From GCA-002708315 sp964460905 (GTDB lineage Bacteria; Bacteroidota; Bacteroidia; Bacteroidales; F082): a DNA stretch of 64,000 bases. The stretch is taken from NCBI GenBank assembly GCA_964460905.1, contig CAYWRM010000017.1:28424-92423 (forward strand), written 5' to 3'. The position numbers were made by a program, and so were the translations under genes. The notes beneath the pieces are model-generated. The model was not told the origin of the DNA, did not search any database, and saw only the letters and a list, made by a program, of their open reading frames with translations. This document shows positions 43,067 to 51,512 of the stretch, piece by piece (position 1 is the first letter of the stretch; the number at the start of each line of letters is the position of its first letter).

Positions 43067-43912
43067 CTATGCTGAAATTTTATCCATGTGTATATCCATT
43101 TGAGGAAATGGCATATTTATATTGTTTTTCCCGGCGTTTTTATAGTAATTCTCATTTATGCTAAAGTATACGCCCCAATAGTCTGAAGATTTTACCCATG
43201 CTCTTACTACTAGATTTACGGTGCTGTCAGCCAATTCATGTAGAGCAATAAATGGTTCTGCTGGCGAATTCAAAATTCTTTTATCATCTTTAATAAAGCC
43301 AAGTATCATTTCTTTTGCTGTGTCATAGTTGTCACCATATCCTATCCCAAATACCCAGTCAACTCTCCTTAGTTCTTGAGTGCTATTGTTAACAAGTACA
43401 CCATCCGAGAGATGTGCATTAGGAATTATAACGGTTTTGTTATCAGATGTAAGTATATATGTGTTAAATATCTGGATTTCAGTAACAGTGCCTCCATGGC
43501 CCATTGCTGTAATATAATCACCAAGCTTAAATGGTTTAAAAAATAGTATCATCATACCTCCTGCAAAGTTTGATAAACTACCTCGAAACGCTAAACCAAT
43601 AGCTAGTGATGCCGCTGTTAACATGGCAATGAATGTAGTCATCTCAATGCCAATCATACTAAGCACACTTATTATTAGTACAATTTTTAACACAACTGTG
43701 AGTATACTCTTTATGAATGATCTAAGTGCACCATCCACATTGGATTTGTCCATTAGTTTAAAGACTCTGTCGGATATAATTTTTATAACCCATAATCCAA
43801 TTAGCAGAACAATAATTGCTCCAACTAATTTCATACCATAGTCAACACCATCGGTTGTTATCCATTTCATTATGACATCAGCTTTAGATGTTAATGTGTC
43901 AATTTCTTTCAT
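43067..43912 (-). CDS. Small-conductance mechanosensitive channel (MscS), copy 2
   Basis: A 281-residue MscS paralogue with the same architecture: pore segment AASLAIGLAFRGSLSNFAGGM (about 99-119) and LGDYITAMGHGGTVTEIQIF in the beta domain. Pore residues differ from copy 1: FRGS here, FNGT there. That changes charge at the channel mouth and suggests a different conductance or ion preference. Each copy has its own leader, so they may be regulated separately. Confidence 0.92.
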   Translation of the reverse strand: MKEIDTLTSKADVIMKWITTDGVDYGMKLVGAIIVLLIGLWVIKIISDRVFKLMDKSNVDGALRSFIKSILTVVLKIVLIISVLSMIGIEMTTFIAMLTAASLAIGLAFRGSLSNFAGGMMILFFKPFKLGDYITAMGHGGTVTEIQIFNTYILTSDNKTVIIPNAHLSDGVLVNNSTQELRRVDWVFGIGYGDNYDTAKEMILGFIKDDKRILNSPAEPFIALHELADSTVNLVVRAWVKSSDYWGVYFSINENYYKNAGKNNINMPFPQMDIHMDKISA

Positions 43913-43985
43913 AATACTATAAATTTATGTTTATAATTTAGATAATTCAAAAAAATATATAAATGCAAAGAAAAGAAGTTTTGGG

Positions 43986-44789
43986 TTAGATACCACTTCC
44001 TTGTTGGTTAGGAATATATCCATCTCGGTTTTCACCTTTGTTGAAATTAATAGATATTCTGTAACAAGTTCTAACAGTCATTCCATCTTTTAATCCTGGA
44101 TACCACTTAATTGATTCAATTATTTTTATGGCCTCTTCGGCACATCCACCTCCCAAATACTCTTCAAGTATCACGTTTGAAGGTAGTCCATTTGTTTCAA
44201 TAATAAACTTTAAACCAACTTTACCTGTAATCCCAATTTTAGAAGCTGCTTCAGGGTATGTAAGTTTGCTGTAAATTAAATCAGTGATAGTTTTTAGACC
44301 AAGTTCAGGCATTACTTTTGGCAGGGAATCCAGTTGTTTTAATTCGTAAATTATTAGTGAAGTATCAATCTGTGGGAAAGGTGGGATAATATGTTTGTAT
44401 CCTCGTTTTTTTGCAAGCTTTCGGAAACTTTTTAAATTATATTTTATTTTAAATTCTGATTCAGCAATAATAGGTTTCCCTTGAGAAGTAGCAGGATCCC
44501 ATAATATTAGATTAAAAACAGATAATGCATATGAGTCCAATTCTGAGGAAATACTCTGAATTATTTTATGATAAATAACTTTGCCATTTTTATCAGTCTT
44601 AAATTTAATTTTAACAGTTCCCTGAATATTATCTTGCAAGGCCTTTTCGGGGTAATCAAGTTGAATTTTAATAAACTCTTTCAGGCCTTTTTGTCCCATT
44701 ATTGGCTTTGGATCTATATCTTGAGCAATGCAATTAATAGAAAAAAGGAAGAGGAATAATCCGGTAATATAAAATCTAGAGATAGACAT
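43986..44789 (-). CDS. TonB-like protein with two C-terminal-type domains
   Basis: A 267-residue protein with a signal sequence (MSISRFYITGLFLFLFSINC). Two TonB_C modules are visible: about 35-115 (YPEKALQDNIQGTVKIKFKT) and about 175-260 (YPEAASKIGITGKVGLKFII ... NVILEEYLGGGCAEEAIKII). There is no proline-rich periplasm-spanning region or clear TonB membrane anchor. It is therefore a periplasmic TonB_C-repeat protein rather than a canonical energy transducer. A Cys at the end of the signal (SINC) could make it a lipoprotein. Confidence 0.8.
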   Translation of the reverse strand: MSISRFYITGLFLFLFSINCIAQDIDPKPIMGQKGLKEFIKIQLDYPEKALQDNIQGTVKIKFKTDKNGKVIYHKIIQSISSELDSYALSVFNLILWDPATSQGKPIIAESEFKIKYNLKSFRKLAKKRGYKHIIPPFPQIDTSLIIYELKQLDSLPKVMPELGLKTITDLIYSKLTYPEAASKIGITGKVGLKFIIETNGLPSNVILEEYLGGGCAEEAIKIIESIKWYPGLKDGMTVRTCYRISINFNKGENRDGYIPNQQGSGI

Positions 44790-44865
44790 ATTTTAGTGAG
44801 TTTGCAAAAACAGTATAAAGGTATATTAATCGAGTGATATTTTAGTAGTTTTACTAAATAATTTA

Positions 44866-45648
44866 ATGACGATATTTACTATGGCATATTTTGAGCGCAG
44901 AAGAAAAGAAGATGTTGATGAAATTGTTTTTGGTATCAGACCAATTATTGAAGCAATTAATGCTGGAAAGGAAATTGATAAAGTGTTTATACAAAATGGT
45001 TTACGAACTGATATGTTTAAGGAGTTGATGTCTTTATTAAAACAATATACTATTCCTTATAATTTTGTTCCTATAGTTAAACTAAATAGAATTACGCGTA
45101 AAAATCATCAGGGTGTAATTGCATATATTTCGCCGATAACCTTCGACAATATTGAGCAGATTATTCCAGGATTATATGAAGAAGGTGTTGAGCCACTAAT
45201 TGTTATATTAGATAAAATAACAGATGTTCGAAACTTTGGCGCCATTTTGCGTACAGCGGAAAGTGCAGGTGTTAATGCTGTTATATTTCCTTCTCAAGGT
45301 GCAGCTATGTTAAATTCAGGAACTGTAAAATCATCAGCAGGTGCTATTTTTAATATTTCAATATGTAGAAGTGATAACTTGAAGGATACAATAGATTTCT
45401 TAAAAAATAGTGGACTTAAGATTGTTGCAGCAACTGAAAAGGGATCTGAATTATATTCTGGTGTTAGTTTAAAAGGACCTTTGGCTTTAATAATGGGATC
45501 GGAAGATGAAGGCGTTAGTGGTGAGTATTTGAAACGTTCAGATATGAAACTTATGATACCAATGCTTGGAAAAACACCCTCATTAAACGTGTCGGTAGCT
45601 GCAGGTGTTTTGCTATACGAGGTTGTTAGGCAAAGAATGAGTAGTTAA
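44866..45648 (+). CDS. rlmB: 23S rRNA (guanosine-2'-O-)-methyltransferase RlmB-like
   Basis: A 260-residue SpoU/SPOUT methyltransferase. The N-terminal substrate-binding domain is at about 18-95 (IVFGIRPIIEAINAGKEIDK, HQGVIAY). The knotted SAM domain has DKITDVRNFGAILRTAESAG (about 116-135), IMGSEDEGVSGEYL (about 207) and PMLGKTPSLNVSVAAGVLLYE (about 227). It methylates G2251 in the 23S rRNA P-loop in E. coli. An in-frame ATG at 44881 (MAYFERRRKED) is an alternative start. It ends in a strong terminator shared with rplS. Confidence 0.9.
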   Translation: MTIFTMAYFERRRKEDVDEIVFGIRPIIEAINAGKEIDKVFIQNGLRTDMFKELMSLLKQYTIPYNFVPIVKLNRITRKNHQGVIAYISPITFDNIEQIIPGLYEEGVEPLIVILDKITDVRNFGAILRTAESAGVNAVIFPSQGAAMLNSGTVKSSAGAIFNISICRSDNLKDTIDFLKNSGLKIVAATEKGSELYSGVSLKGPLALIMGSEDEGVSGEYLKRSDMKLMIPMLGKTPSLNVSVAAGVLLYEVVRQRMSS

Positions 45649-45657
45649 TCTCCCAAC

Positions 45658-45693
45658 AAAAAAAGCTCCAATAATTACTATTGGAGCTTTTTT
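45658..45693. terminator. Bidirectional terminator between rlmB and rplS
   Basis: AAGCTCCAATA and TATTGGAGCTT form a perfect stem around ATTAC, flanked by A-run and T-run on either side. It serves both convergent genes. Confidence 0.92.
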
Positions 45694-45715
45694 GTATAAG
45701 TTTAGTTTAAAGAAT

Positions 45716-46069
45716 CTACCTTCTGGCTTCTTTAATTCTGGCTTTTTTACCACGAAGATTACGGAAATAGAATATTCTTGCTCTTCGTACTACGCCTACT
45801 TTGTTAACAACTATTTCATCAATAAAAGGTGACGAAATAGGGAAAATCCTTTCAACACCAATGTTACTAGAAATTTTTCTTACTGTAAAAGTTGCACTTG
45901 GACCGCTACCAACACGTTGTAATACAACACCTTGATATTTCTGTAAACGTTCTTTATTTCCTTCTATAATTTTATAAGTTATTGTAATTGTGTCTCCTGC
46001 TTTAAATTTAGGAAACTCTTTTACTTTCACTGTGTCGTCTACTAATTGTATTAATTCGTTCTTGCTCAT
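45716..46069 (-). CDS. rplS: 50S ribosomal protein L19
   Basis: A 117-residue ribosomal protein: MSKNELIQLVDDTV at the start, GDTITITYKIIEGNKERLQK (about 29-48), YQGVVLQRVGSGPSATFTVRK and the C-terminal VGVVRRARIFYFRNLRGKKA. It sits at the 30S-50S interface. The ATG at 46069 gives the usual length; an upstream in-frame TTG would add ten non-conserved residues. It has its own two-box promoter. Confidence 0.95.
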   Translation of the reverse strand: MSKNELIQLVDDTVKVKEFPKFKAGDTITITYKIIEGNKERLQKYQGVVLQRVGSGPSATFTVRKISSNIGVERIFPISSPFIDEIVVNKVGVVRRARIFYFRNLRGKKARIKEARR

Positions 46070-46107
46070 CGATTTAATATTTATGAGTGGTTTTCTCAAA
46101 AAGAGTG

Positions 46108-46137
46108 CAAATGTACGGCTATTTATTCAATCACAAA
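46108..46137 (-). promoter_or_regulatory. rplS promoter (TTTG-18-TACATTTG on minus strand)
   Basis: On the minus strand an exact TACATTTG (46108-46115) with TTTG 18 nt upstream (46134-46137). This is close to the consensus Bacteroidota promoter and suits a highly expressed ribosomal protein gene. Confidence 0.7.
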
Positions 46138-46268
46138 TTATTTTGTGCAAATAATTTTGTGATTTATTAAAAGTGGTTTGTTAGTAAGTAATCTTTGCTG
46201 TTGAATTTGAAATAAAGATAGATTTATTTAATGTAAATTTACATTTTATAAATTTAAATATTGTTAGC

Positions 46269-46562
46269 ATGCTACGCCATATTGTAATGATTAAATTTAA
46301 TAACAATGTTGATATATCAATAGTTTCAAAAGAGCTTATGGTGATGTTGGAAGAACTAGAACAATACATTAAGTCGTTGCTTAAAATTGAGGTTGGTATA
46401 AATATAAGTAAGAAAGCATCCGCATATGATATTGTGTTATCTGCTGATTTTAATGATGAAAAAGGTCTTGATGAATACCGCATTCATCCTGAACATGTAA
46501 AAGTGCTTGATTATCTTAATGTTGTTATGGAAAAAGTAGTTGTAGTCGATTATTTTATTTAG
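46269..46562 (+). CDS. Dabb (stress-responsive A/B barrel) domain protein
   Basis: A 97-residue single-domain protein: MLRHIVMIKFNNNVDISIVS, central IEVGINISKKASAYDIVLSA and EYRIHPEHVKVLDYL (about 75-89) with the conserved YxxHPxH motif of the dimeric alpha/beta barrel. Function in bacteria is undefined. Its 3' end overlaps the cdaA 3' end by 8 nt on the opposite strand. Confidence 0.85.
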   Translation: MLRHIVMIKFNNNVDISIVSKELMVMLEELEQYIKSLLKIEVGINISKKASAYDIVLSADFNDEKGLDEYRIHPEHVKVLDYLNVVMEKVVVVDYFI

Positions 46563-47367
46563 TCGTATCCGACTTATTATTATCTCCATCTAATCCTAGT
46601 TCTTCAATTAGCATAGATTGAAGTCGTTGTGGTGAAATCCTAAATTTCATTTCTCCTTTTATGCTATATGATATCATTCCCGTTTCTTCAGAAACAATAA
46701 TTGCAATACAATCGCTTACTTCACTAATGCCAATCGCGGCCCTATGTCGCAGCCCTGCACGTGTGGTAATTTTTTGTTTTGTAACAGGCATGATGCAGCC
46801 AGCAGCTTTAATTTTATTTCCTGTAATAATCATGGCTCCATCGTGAAGAGGACTGTTTTTAAAGAAGATATTTTCAATTAGTGGTGCTGAAATAATAGAA
46901 TCAATAGTCTGCCCTGTATTAATATATTGTAGTAGTTCATTTTGACGTGTAATAATGATGAGGGCACCGGTTTTTTGCTCTGACAGATGTAAGCATGCAC
47001 CAATAATTGGATCTATATCAAATTCAAAAGTTTCTTTAAAAATGATATTCAGGAATTTAAACTTCTTTCCATACTTATTAAAAAAACTTGGTGTTCCTAA
47101 TGCTAATAAAAACTGTCTAATCTCGGGTTGAAAAATAATAATTAGTGCAACTAAGCCTACACTTATGAAAGCACCTAATATTTGTGATAATAGTTCCATC
47201 TGAAAGGCATCAACAAGCTTCCAAATAAGAAATAAAGCAACTATTCCAAAGAATATATTAATGGCAACAGTCCCCTTTAACATTTTAAATAACGTGTAAA
47301 GTAGTAATGCTACTAAGAAAACATCCACAAGGTCGAGAAAACGTATGTCAATAAATAATAGGTTCAA
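46555..47367 (-). CDS. cdaA: Diadenylate cyclase CdaA (c-di-AMP synthase)
   Basis: A 270-residue protein with three N-terminal membrane helices (about 12-85) and a DAC domain (about 105-240). The catalytic motifs are LHDGAMIITG (about 174) and GLRHRAAIGISEVSDC (about 204-219), i.e. DGA and RHR. It makes cyclic di-AMP, which controls K+ and osmolyte transport and cell-wall homeostasis in many bacteria. A -7 box (CAAAAATA, 47384-47391) lies 16 nt upstream. Several K+/ion transport genes lie elsewhere in the window and are candidate targets. Confidence 0.93.
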   Translation of the reverse strand: MNLLFIDIRFLDLVDVFLVALLLYTLFKMLKGTVAINIFFGIVALFLIWKLVDAFQMELLSQILGAFISVGLVALIIIFQPEIRQFLLALGTPSFFNKYGKKFKFLNIIFKETFEFDIDPIIGACLHLSEQKTGALIIITRQNELLQYINTGQTIDSIISAPLIENIFFKNSPLHDGAMIITGNKIKAAGCIMPVTKQKITTRAGLRHRAAIGISEVSDCIAIIVSEETGMISYSIKGEMKFRISPQRLQSMLIEELGLDGDNNKSDTTK

Positions 47368-47427
47368 TATATTTGATTTTGCTCAAAAATAAACAATATC
47401 TAGAATGTGTAGTATGTCAATCGGTTT

Positions 47428-48207
47428 TTATTTGTTTTTTTCCTTTAACCACTTATACCAATTATCCATCCCCTCACCGGTTTTAACTGAAACTGTAATA
47501 AACTCAAGGTTGTGATTTACTCTTAAAGCGTAGTTTTTAGCTTTTTCTATATCAAAATCTACATATGGTAATAAATCAGTTTTATTAATAATACATAGTT
47601 GGGCTGTTTGAAACATTGTTGGGTATTTAATTGGTTTGTCATCACCCTCAGTAGTGCTAATAACCACAATACGTGTACTTTCCCCAAGGTCGAACATTGA
47701 TGGGCAAACCAAGTTACCAACGTTTTCAATTAAAAGCACCGAATTTGATTTCGGCTTCAATTGTTTTGTTGCAGTATTTATCATTTCTGCATCAAGATGG
47801 CATCCGTTACCTGTATTAACCTGTATAACAGGAGCTCCAGCTTTATGAATTCTATCTGCATCATTTGATGTTTGCTGATCGCCTTCTATAATATAAAAGT
47901 CTAATTCATTCTTCAGTTTTTTAATGGTCTTTTCCAATAAGCTTGTTTTTCCTGATCCGGGAGAGCTTACAAGGTTTAAAGCCAGTATATCAAGGGCTTC
48001 AAAATATCCTCTGTTATGTTCAGCTTTTAGATTGTTTTTTGCCAATACATCAATTTCCAATTGAATTTCTTTGGTTACTGGATGTGAGTGATCATGATCT
48101 CCATGGTGATGATGATGATTGTGATCGTCACCATGATGATGACCGGGTTTACCTGGTATTGTATAAGTTATGTGGTTTTCTTCGCCACAACCGCAAGTTC
48201 CGCACAT
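47428..48207 (-). CDS. hypB: Hydrogenase nickel incorporation GTPase HypB
   Basis: A 259-residue protein. The N-terminal CGTCGCG gives the high-affinity metal site (C2, C5, C7), then a histidine/aspartate-rich stretch (about 20-44, with runs such as HHHHHGDHDHSH) for Ni2+ storage. The G domain has SSPGSGKTSLLEKT (about 81), ENVGNL (about 161) and NKTDLLPY (about 218). It delivers nickel with HypA to the hydrogenase large subunit. A -7 box (CAAATTTA, 48253-48260) lies 46 nt upstream. It forms its own unit, separated from hypE by the zinc-ribbon gene. Confidence 0.95.
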   Translation of the reverse strand: MCGTCGCGEENHITYTIPGKPGHHHGDDHNHHHHHGDHDHSHPVTKEIQLEIDVLAKNNLKAEHNRGYFEALDILALNLVSSPGSGKTSLLEKTIKKLKNELDFYIIEGDQQTSNDADRIHKAGAPVIQVNTGNGCHLDAEMINTATKQLKPKSNSVLLIENVGNLVCPSMFDLGESTRIVVISTTEGDDKPIKYPTMFQTAQLCIINKTDLLPYVDFDIEKAKNYALRVNHNLEFITVSVKTGEGMDNWYKWLKEKNK

Positions 48208-48252
48208 TGTTGTTTATTTTGATTGTAAATATATTTGATTATTAATTAACTG

Positions 48253-48260
48253 CAAATTTA
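48253..48260 (-). promoter_or_regulatory. hypB -7 promoter element (TAAATTTG on minus strand)
   Basis: An exact TAnnTTTG on the minus strand, giving a leader of about 39 nt for hypB. No Rex-like site overlaps it. Confidence 0.45.
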
Positions 48261-48401
48261 GTAAATCAGGTTTTTAAAGGTTATAATTTCATAATAAAAA
48301 AAATATAATTTCATGATGAATGATTAAATATGTTGAGATACAGCTCTATATGATGTTATTAGTAGGGTAATCAATTGCTATTTGAATTGATTATTAATTA
48401 A

Positions 48402-48419
48402 CTGTTTTTTAATTCACAA
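48402..48419 (+). promoter_or_regulatory. Rex-like operator upstream of the double zinc-ribbon gene
   Basis: CTGTTTTTTAATTCACAA. The right half TTCACAA is a perfect Rex half-site; the left half is weaker. It matches the reverse complement of the hox site (53864-53881) at 16 of 18 positions. It sits just upstream of a TAATTTAG box (48433-48440, one mismatch to TAnnTTTG), so binding would overlap the core promoter. Confidence 0.5.
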
Positions 48420-48472
48420 CTAGATATTTATTTAATTTAGCAATTAATTTTAAACCTAAAAATTATAGAAAC

Positions 48473-48874
48473 ATGAAGGAACAAGTTTCTTTAAGTGTGC
48501 AATGTCCACACTGTTTAAATTCATTGATGGATCCTGAAAATTTGCAACATGGTTTTCCATCTATAAAACTTAATATTGTTACTCCTGAAGATAGAGGAGT
48601 TATTCATATTTGCTCAGTTTATGAATGTTTTGATCATAAAGCGAATATTGATATTAAGGATAATACAATTGTGGATTTTTATTGCCCGAAGTGTAATAAG
48701 GAGTTATTGGTAAATGAAGAGTGCAAAATTTGTGGAGGGCCAATGGTTTCCTTTGTATTGAAGGCAGGTGGTAGAGTTAGTATTTGTTCACGTAAAGGAT
48801 GTTCAAATCATTATGTTTCATTTACTGATTTGACAACTGAACTTACAAAGTTCTATGATGAGTTTGGAGATTAA
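48473..48874 (+). CDS. Uncharacterised double zinc-ribbon protein in the hyp locus
   Basis: 133 residues, no signal peptide. It contains ten cysteines in two repeated modules: C11-x2-C14 ... C47-x4-C52-x2-H55, and C71-x2-C74 ... C84-x2-C87 ... C105-x4-C110-x2-H113. The flanking text repeats as well (IHICSVYECFDH versus VSICSRKGCSNH), showing internal duplication. I do not recognise the family. It is placed between hypB and hypE, convergent with hypE, and preceded by a sequence nearly identical to the hox operator. A role in metal delivery, hydrogenase maturation or redox sensing is inferred from context only. Confidence 0.8.
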   Translation: MKEQVSLSVQCPHCLNSLMDPENLQHGFPSIKLNIVTPEDRGVIHICSVYECFDHKANIDIKDNTIVDFYCPKCNKELLVNEECKICGGPMVSFVLKAGGRVSICSRKGCSNHYVSFTDLTTELTKFYDEFGD

Positions 48875-48893
48875 ATGCTGTATTTTTAACAAA

Positions 48894-49916
48894 TTAGCAG
48901 ATACGTGGTAGTTGTTGACCTGAAAGCATCTCAATTACCCTTTTGCCACCGACATTTGTATTAAGCCAAGCCATTCCTTTATGGATTTCACTAATTTCAC
49001 CTATAATTGAAGCCTCTTTACCAAAGGGGCTTTCTTTTATTTTGTCCAGAACTGTATCTGCATCTTCCCTACCAACAACCAGTACTACTTTTCCCTCATT
49101 AGCAACGTAAAGTGGATCAAATCCAAGTAATTCACATAAGCCCCTAACATTTTCGTGAATTACGAGATTGTCTTCTTCAACTTGAATGCCGTAGTCACTT
49201 CCAGTAACAATCTCTGATAATACTGTGCCAAGTCCACCTCGAGTTGCATCACGCATAAATTTAATATTGTTGCTTATTTTAAGGGTATCAGCAATTAGTT
49301 GATTTAAACAAGCACAGTCAGAGGTAATGTGTGTTTTAATATTTAGTTCGTTACGGGCTGCCATAACCGACATTCCATGGTCACCAATACTGCCATTTAT
49401 AATTATCTTATCACCAGGTTTAATCTTTGATCCTGAGCTAATTTCAGTATGTATCTTATTAAGAACTCCAATTCCTGATGTATTGATAAAAACTTTATCG
49501 CACTTACCTTTGTCAACAACTTTTGTATCTCCTGTAACGATTGTTACTCCGGCTGATTTTGCATCCTCTGCCATGGAAATTACAATTTTCTCCAGTTCGC
49601 TATACGAAAAGCCTTCTTCAATAATAAATCCAACGCTTAAATACAATGGTTTGGCACCTGATACAGCCAGGTCGTTTACTGTGCCTGCTACTGCAAGATT
49701 ACCAATATTGCCGCCTGGAAAGAAAAGAGGATCAACAACGAAGGAATCTGTAGTATATGCCATATGACTACCAACAAGTGGAATAATAGCTGAATCAGAT
49801 TGTTGATCTAGTATTGGGTTTTTAAAGTGTCTGGCAAAAAGAGTGTCAATAAGTTCATGGCTTAGTTTCCCTCCACTACCATGTCCTAATAATATTTTTT
49901 CTGTTTTACTATTCAT
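48894..49916 (-). CDS. hypE: Hydrogenase maturation carbamoyl dehydratase HypE
   Basis: A 340-residue protein. LLGHGSGGKLSHELID (about 9-24) starts the PurM-like ATP-binding domain, with TDSFVVDPLFFPGGNIGNLA (about 56) and ATRGGLGTVLSEI (about 225). It ends in PRIC: the C-terminal Cys is thiocarbamoylated by HypF and dehydrated to thiocyanate, the source of the CN- ligands. The ATG at 49916 is used; an in-frame extension made of a microsatellite encoding mostly Thr is not conserved. hypE follows hypD in a minus-strand operon hypF-C-D-E. Confidence 0.95.
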   Translation of the reverse strand: MNSKTEKILLGHGSGGKLSHELIDTLFARHFKNPILDQQSDSAIIPLVGSHMAYTTDSFVVDPLFFPGGNIGNLAVAGTVNDLAVSGAKPLYLSVGFIIEEGFSYSELEKIVISMAEDAKSAGVTIVTGDTKVVDKGKCDKVFINTSGIGVLNKIHTEISSGSKIKPGDKIIINGSIGDHGMSVMAARNELNIKTHITSDCACLNQLIADTLKISNNIKFMRDATRGGLGTVLSEIVTGSDYGIQVEEDNLVIHENVRGLCELLGFDPLYVANEGKVVLVVGREDADTVLDKIKESPFGKEASIIGEISEIHKGMAWLNTNVGGKRVIEMLSGQQLPRIC

Positions 49917-50015
49917 TGTTGTTAATGTTATAATTGTTGTCATTGTTGTCGTAGTTGTCATTGTTATAGCCTAATACCTTACACAATGATAACTTGATAA
50001 CCTTAAACCCTCATA

Positions 50016-51095
50016 CTATCTATTATACAAATAATATGCCTGGCATGCACCTTCGCTTGAAACCATGCATGCTCCAACAGGATCTGATGGAGTACATGTA
50101 CTTCCGAATAGTCCGCAATCTTTTGGTTTTTTTTCACCTTTTAGAATAAGTCCGCAAATACACCCTTTGGGTTCAATTGTAGGTTCAACTTCAACCTCAA
50201 TCATCTTCTCAGCATCGTATGATTCATATTTCTTATTAATTTTTAATCCGCTGTTTTTTAGGATTCCAAGCCCACGCCACCAGTCATCTCTGTATTCGAA
50301 AACTTCATCTAACATTTGCTGGGCTATAATATTACCTTCGGGTTTAACTACTCGTGTGTATTGTATTTCTACCTTCGGATCATTGTCTTCAATCTGTTGT
50401 ACCAGCATATATATTGATTGCATTAAATCAACAGGTTCGAAACCACTAATAACAACTCCCATATTGTATTTTTTTGGAATATTCATGTAAATACCCTGTC
50501 CTGTTATGGTGCTAACGTGACCCGGACCAATATATCCATCAATATTAACTCCCTCATCAATAAGGGTCTCCATAGCAGGTGGCATAACCTTGTGGGCACT
50601 GTAAACTAAGAAGTTATTTAATGCTGCTGTTTGGGCTTTAATAATCCCAGCTGCTGAAGATGGAGCAGTCGTTTCAAAGCCAATACCAAGAAATACAACT
50701 TTTTTGCGCCTGTTTTTTTTAGCAATAAGCATAGCATCGAGTATTGAATACACAATACGAATATCAGCACCTGATGCTTTTTCTTTTTCAAGAGTTGATG
50801 TGGAGCCGGGAACCCTAATTAGGTCGCCATAGGTGGTTATTATAACATCATCTCTACGACTATATGCAACAGCTCGGTCAATATATTCACGACTTGTTAC
50901 GCAAACAGGGCATCCCGGGCCAGAAACCAGTTCAATTGTTTCAGGAAGTAAATATGGAAGTCCAAATTTTTGTATTGACATTGTGTGACCGCCACAAACT
51001 TCCATTAATCTAATATGTTTGGTTGAAATATTTTTTATTTGCCCGGCATAGTATTGTACCATACCTTTATTTCTATATTCATCAATATATTTCAT
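50016..51095 (-). CDS. hypD: Hydrogenase iron-ligand assembly protein HypD
   Basis: A 359-residue protein. RLMEVCGGHTMSIQKFG (about 29), SGPGCPVCVTS (about 58) with the active CxxC, and the C-terminal Fe-S ligands in KGCICGLILKG ... CGLFGSTCTPSDPVGACMVS (about 310-345) are all present. HypD holds the [4Fe-4S] cluster and, with HypC, assembles the Fe(CN)2CO unit. It is separated by about 100 nt from hypC and hypE. Confidence 0.95.
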   Translation of the reverse strand: MKYIDEYRNKGMVQYYAGQIKNISTKHIRLMEVCGGHTMSIQKFGLPYLLPETIELVSGPGCPVCVTSREYIDRAVAYSRRDDVIITTYGDLIRVPGSTSTLEKEKASGADIRIVYSILDAMLIAKKNRRKKVVFLGIGFETTAPSSAAGIIKAQTAALNNFLVYSAHKVMPPAMETLIDEGVNIDGYIGPGHVSTITGQGIYMNIPKKYNMGVVISGFEPVDLMQSIYMLVQQIEDNDPKVEIQYTRVVKPEGNIIAQQMLDEVFEYRDDWWRGLGILKNSGLKINKKYESYDAEKMIEVEVEPTIEPKGCICGLILKGEKKPKDCGLFGSTCTPSDPVGACMVSSEGACQAYYLYNR

Positions 51096-51179
51096 TGTTT
51101 CTTTTGTTTTCTTCTACGGCTATTGTTTTAATTATTTTCACTTCAAATAGTAACAATATCATCAATGGCTTCCATTATT

Positions 51180-51449
51180 TTAAATCAACCTACTATTTTG
51201 ATCCTTTTCTTCTTTATCCATTTCTATGTTCAATGCCTTAAACTCTTCAAAAGTTTGGAGCGTTTGATTAGCTTCTTCAGTATCAAGTTTTTGAATTGCA
51301 AAACCCGTATGTATTAATACATAATCGCCTACTTTTACATTTTCATTTGATATTAACGCAAGACTTGCATCGTAACTTGATTCACCAACAGTGCAGGTTG
51401 CTGTATCTCCAATTATTTTATCCACTCTTGCAGGAATACTTAAACACAT
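51180..51449 (-). CDS. hypC: Hydrogenase maturation chaperone HypC
   Basis: An 89-residue protein beginning MCLSIPARV, with the essential N-terminal Cys2, followed by the OB-like barrel (VGDYVLIHTGFAIQKLDTEE, about 41-60). It binds HypD and chaperones iron insertion into the large subunit. The C-terminal acidic/Gln tail (about 61-89) is somewhat longer than the shortest HypC proteins. Confidence 0.95.
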   Translation of the reverse strand: MCLSIPARVDKIIGDTATCTVGESSYDASLALISNENVKVGDYVLIHTGFAIQKLDTEEANQTLQTFEEFKALNIEMDKEEKDQNSRLI

Positions 51450-51512
51450 ATTTTAATATTTATTATTGATTATTAATTATTTCGTTTACAAACTAAGTAT
51501 TTGATATTTATT

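Noticed and set aside
42009..43912. Assembly duplication as the cause of two mscS genes
   Set aside because: The copies differ at many amino acids and in flanking DNA, so they are true paralogues.
48100..48145. Low-complexity ATGATGATG-type repeat as a microsatellite or CRISPR-like element
   Set aside because: It is the coding sequence for the His-rich nickel-storage region of HypB.
49917..49961. Thr-rich N-terminal extension of HypE
   Set aside because: Encoded by a GTT/GTC/ATT microsatellite. HypE homologues start at the ATG at 49916, just before the GHGSGG motif.
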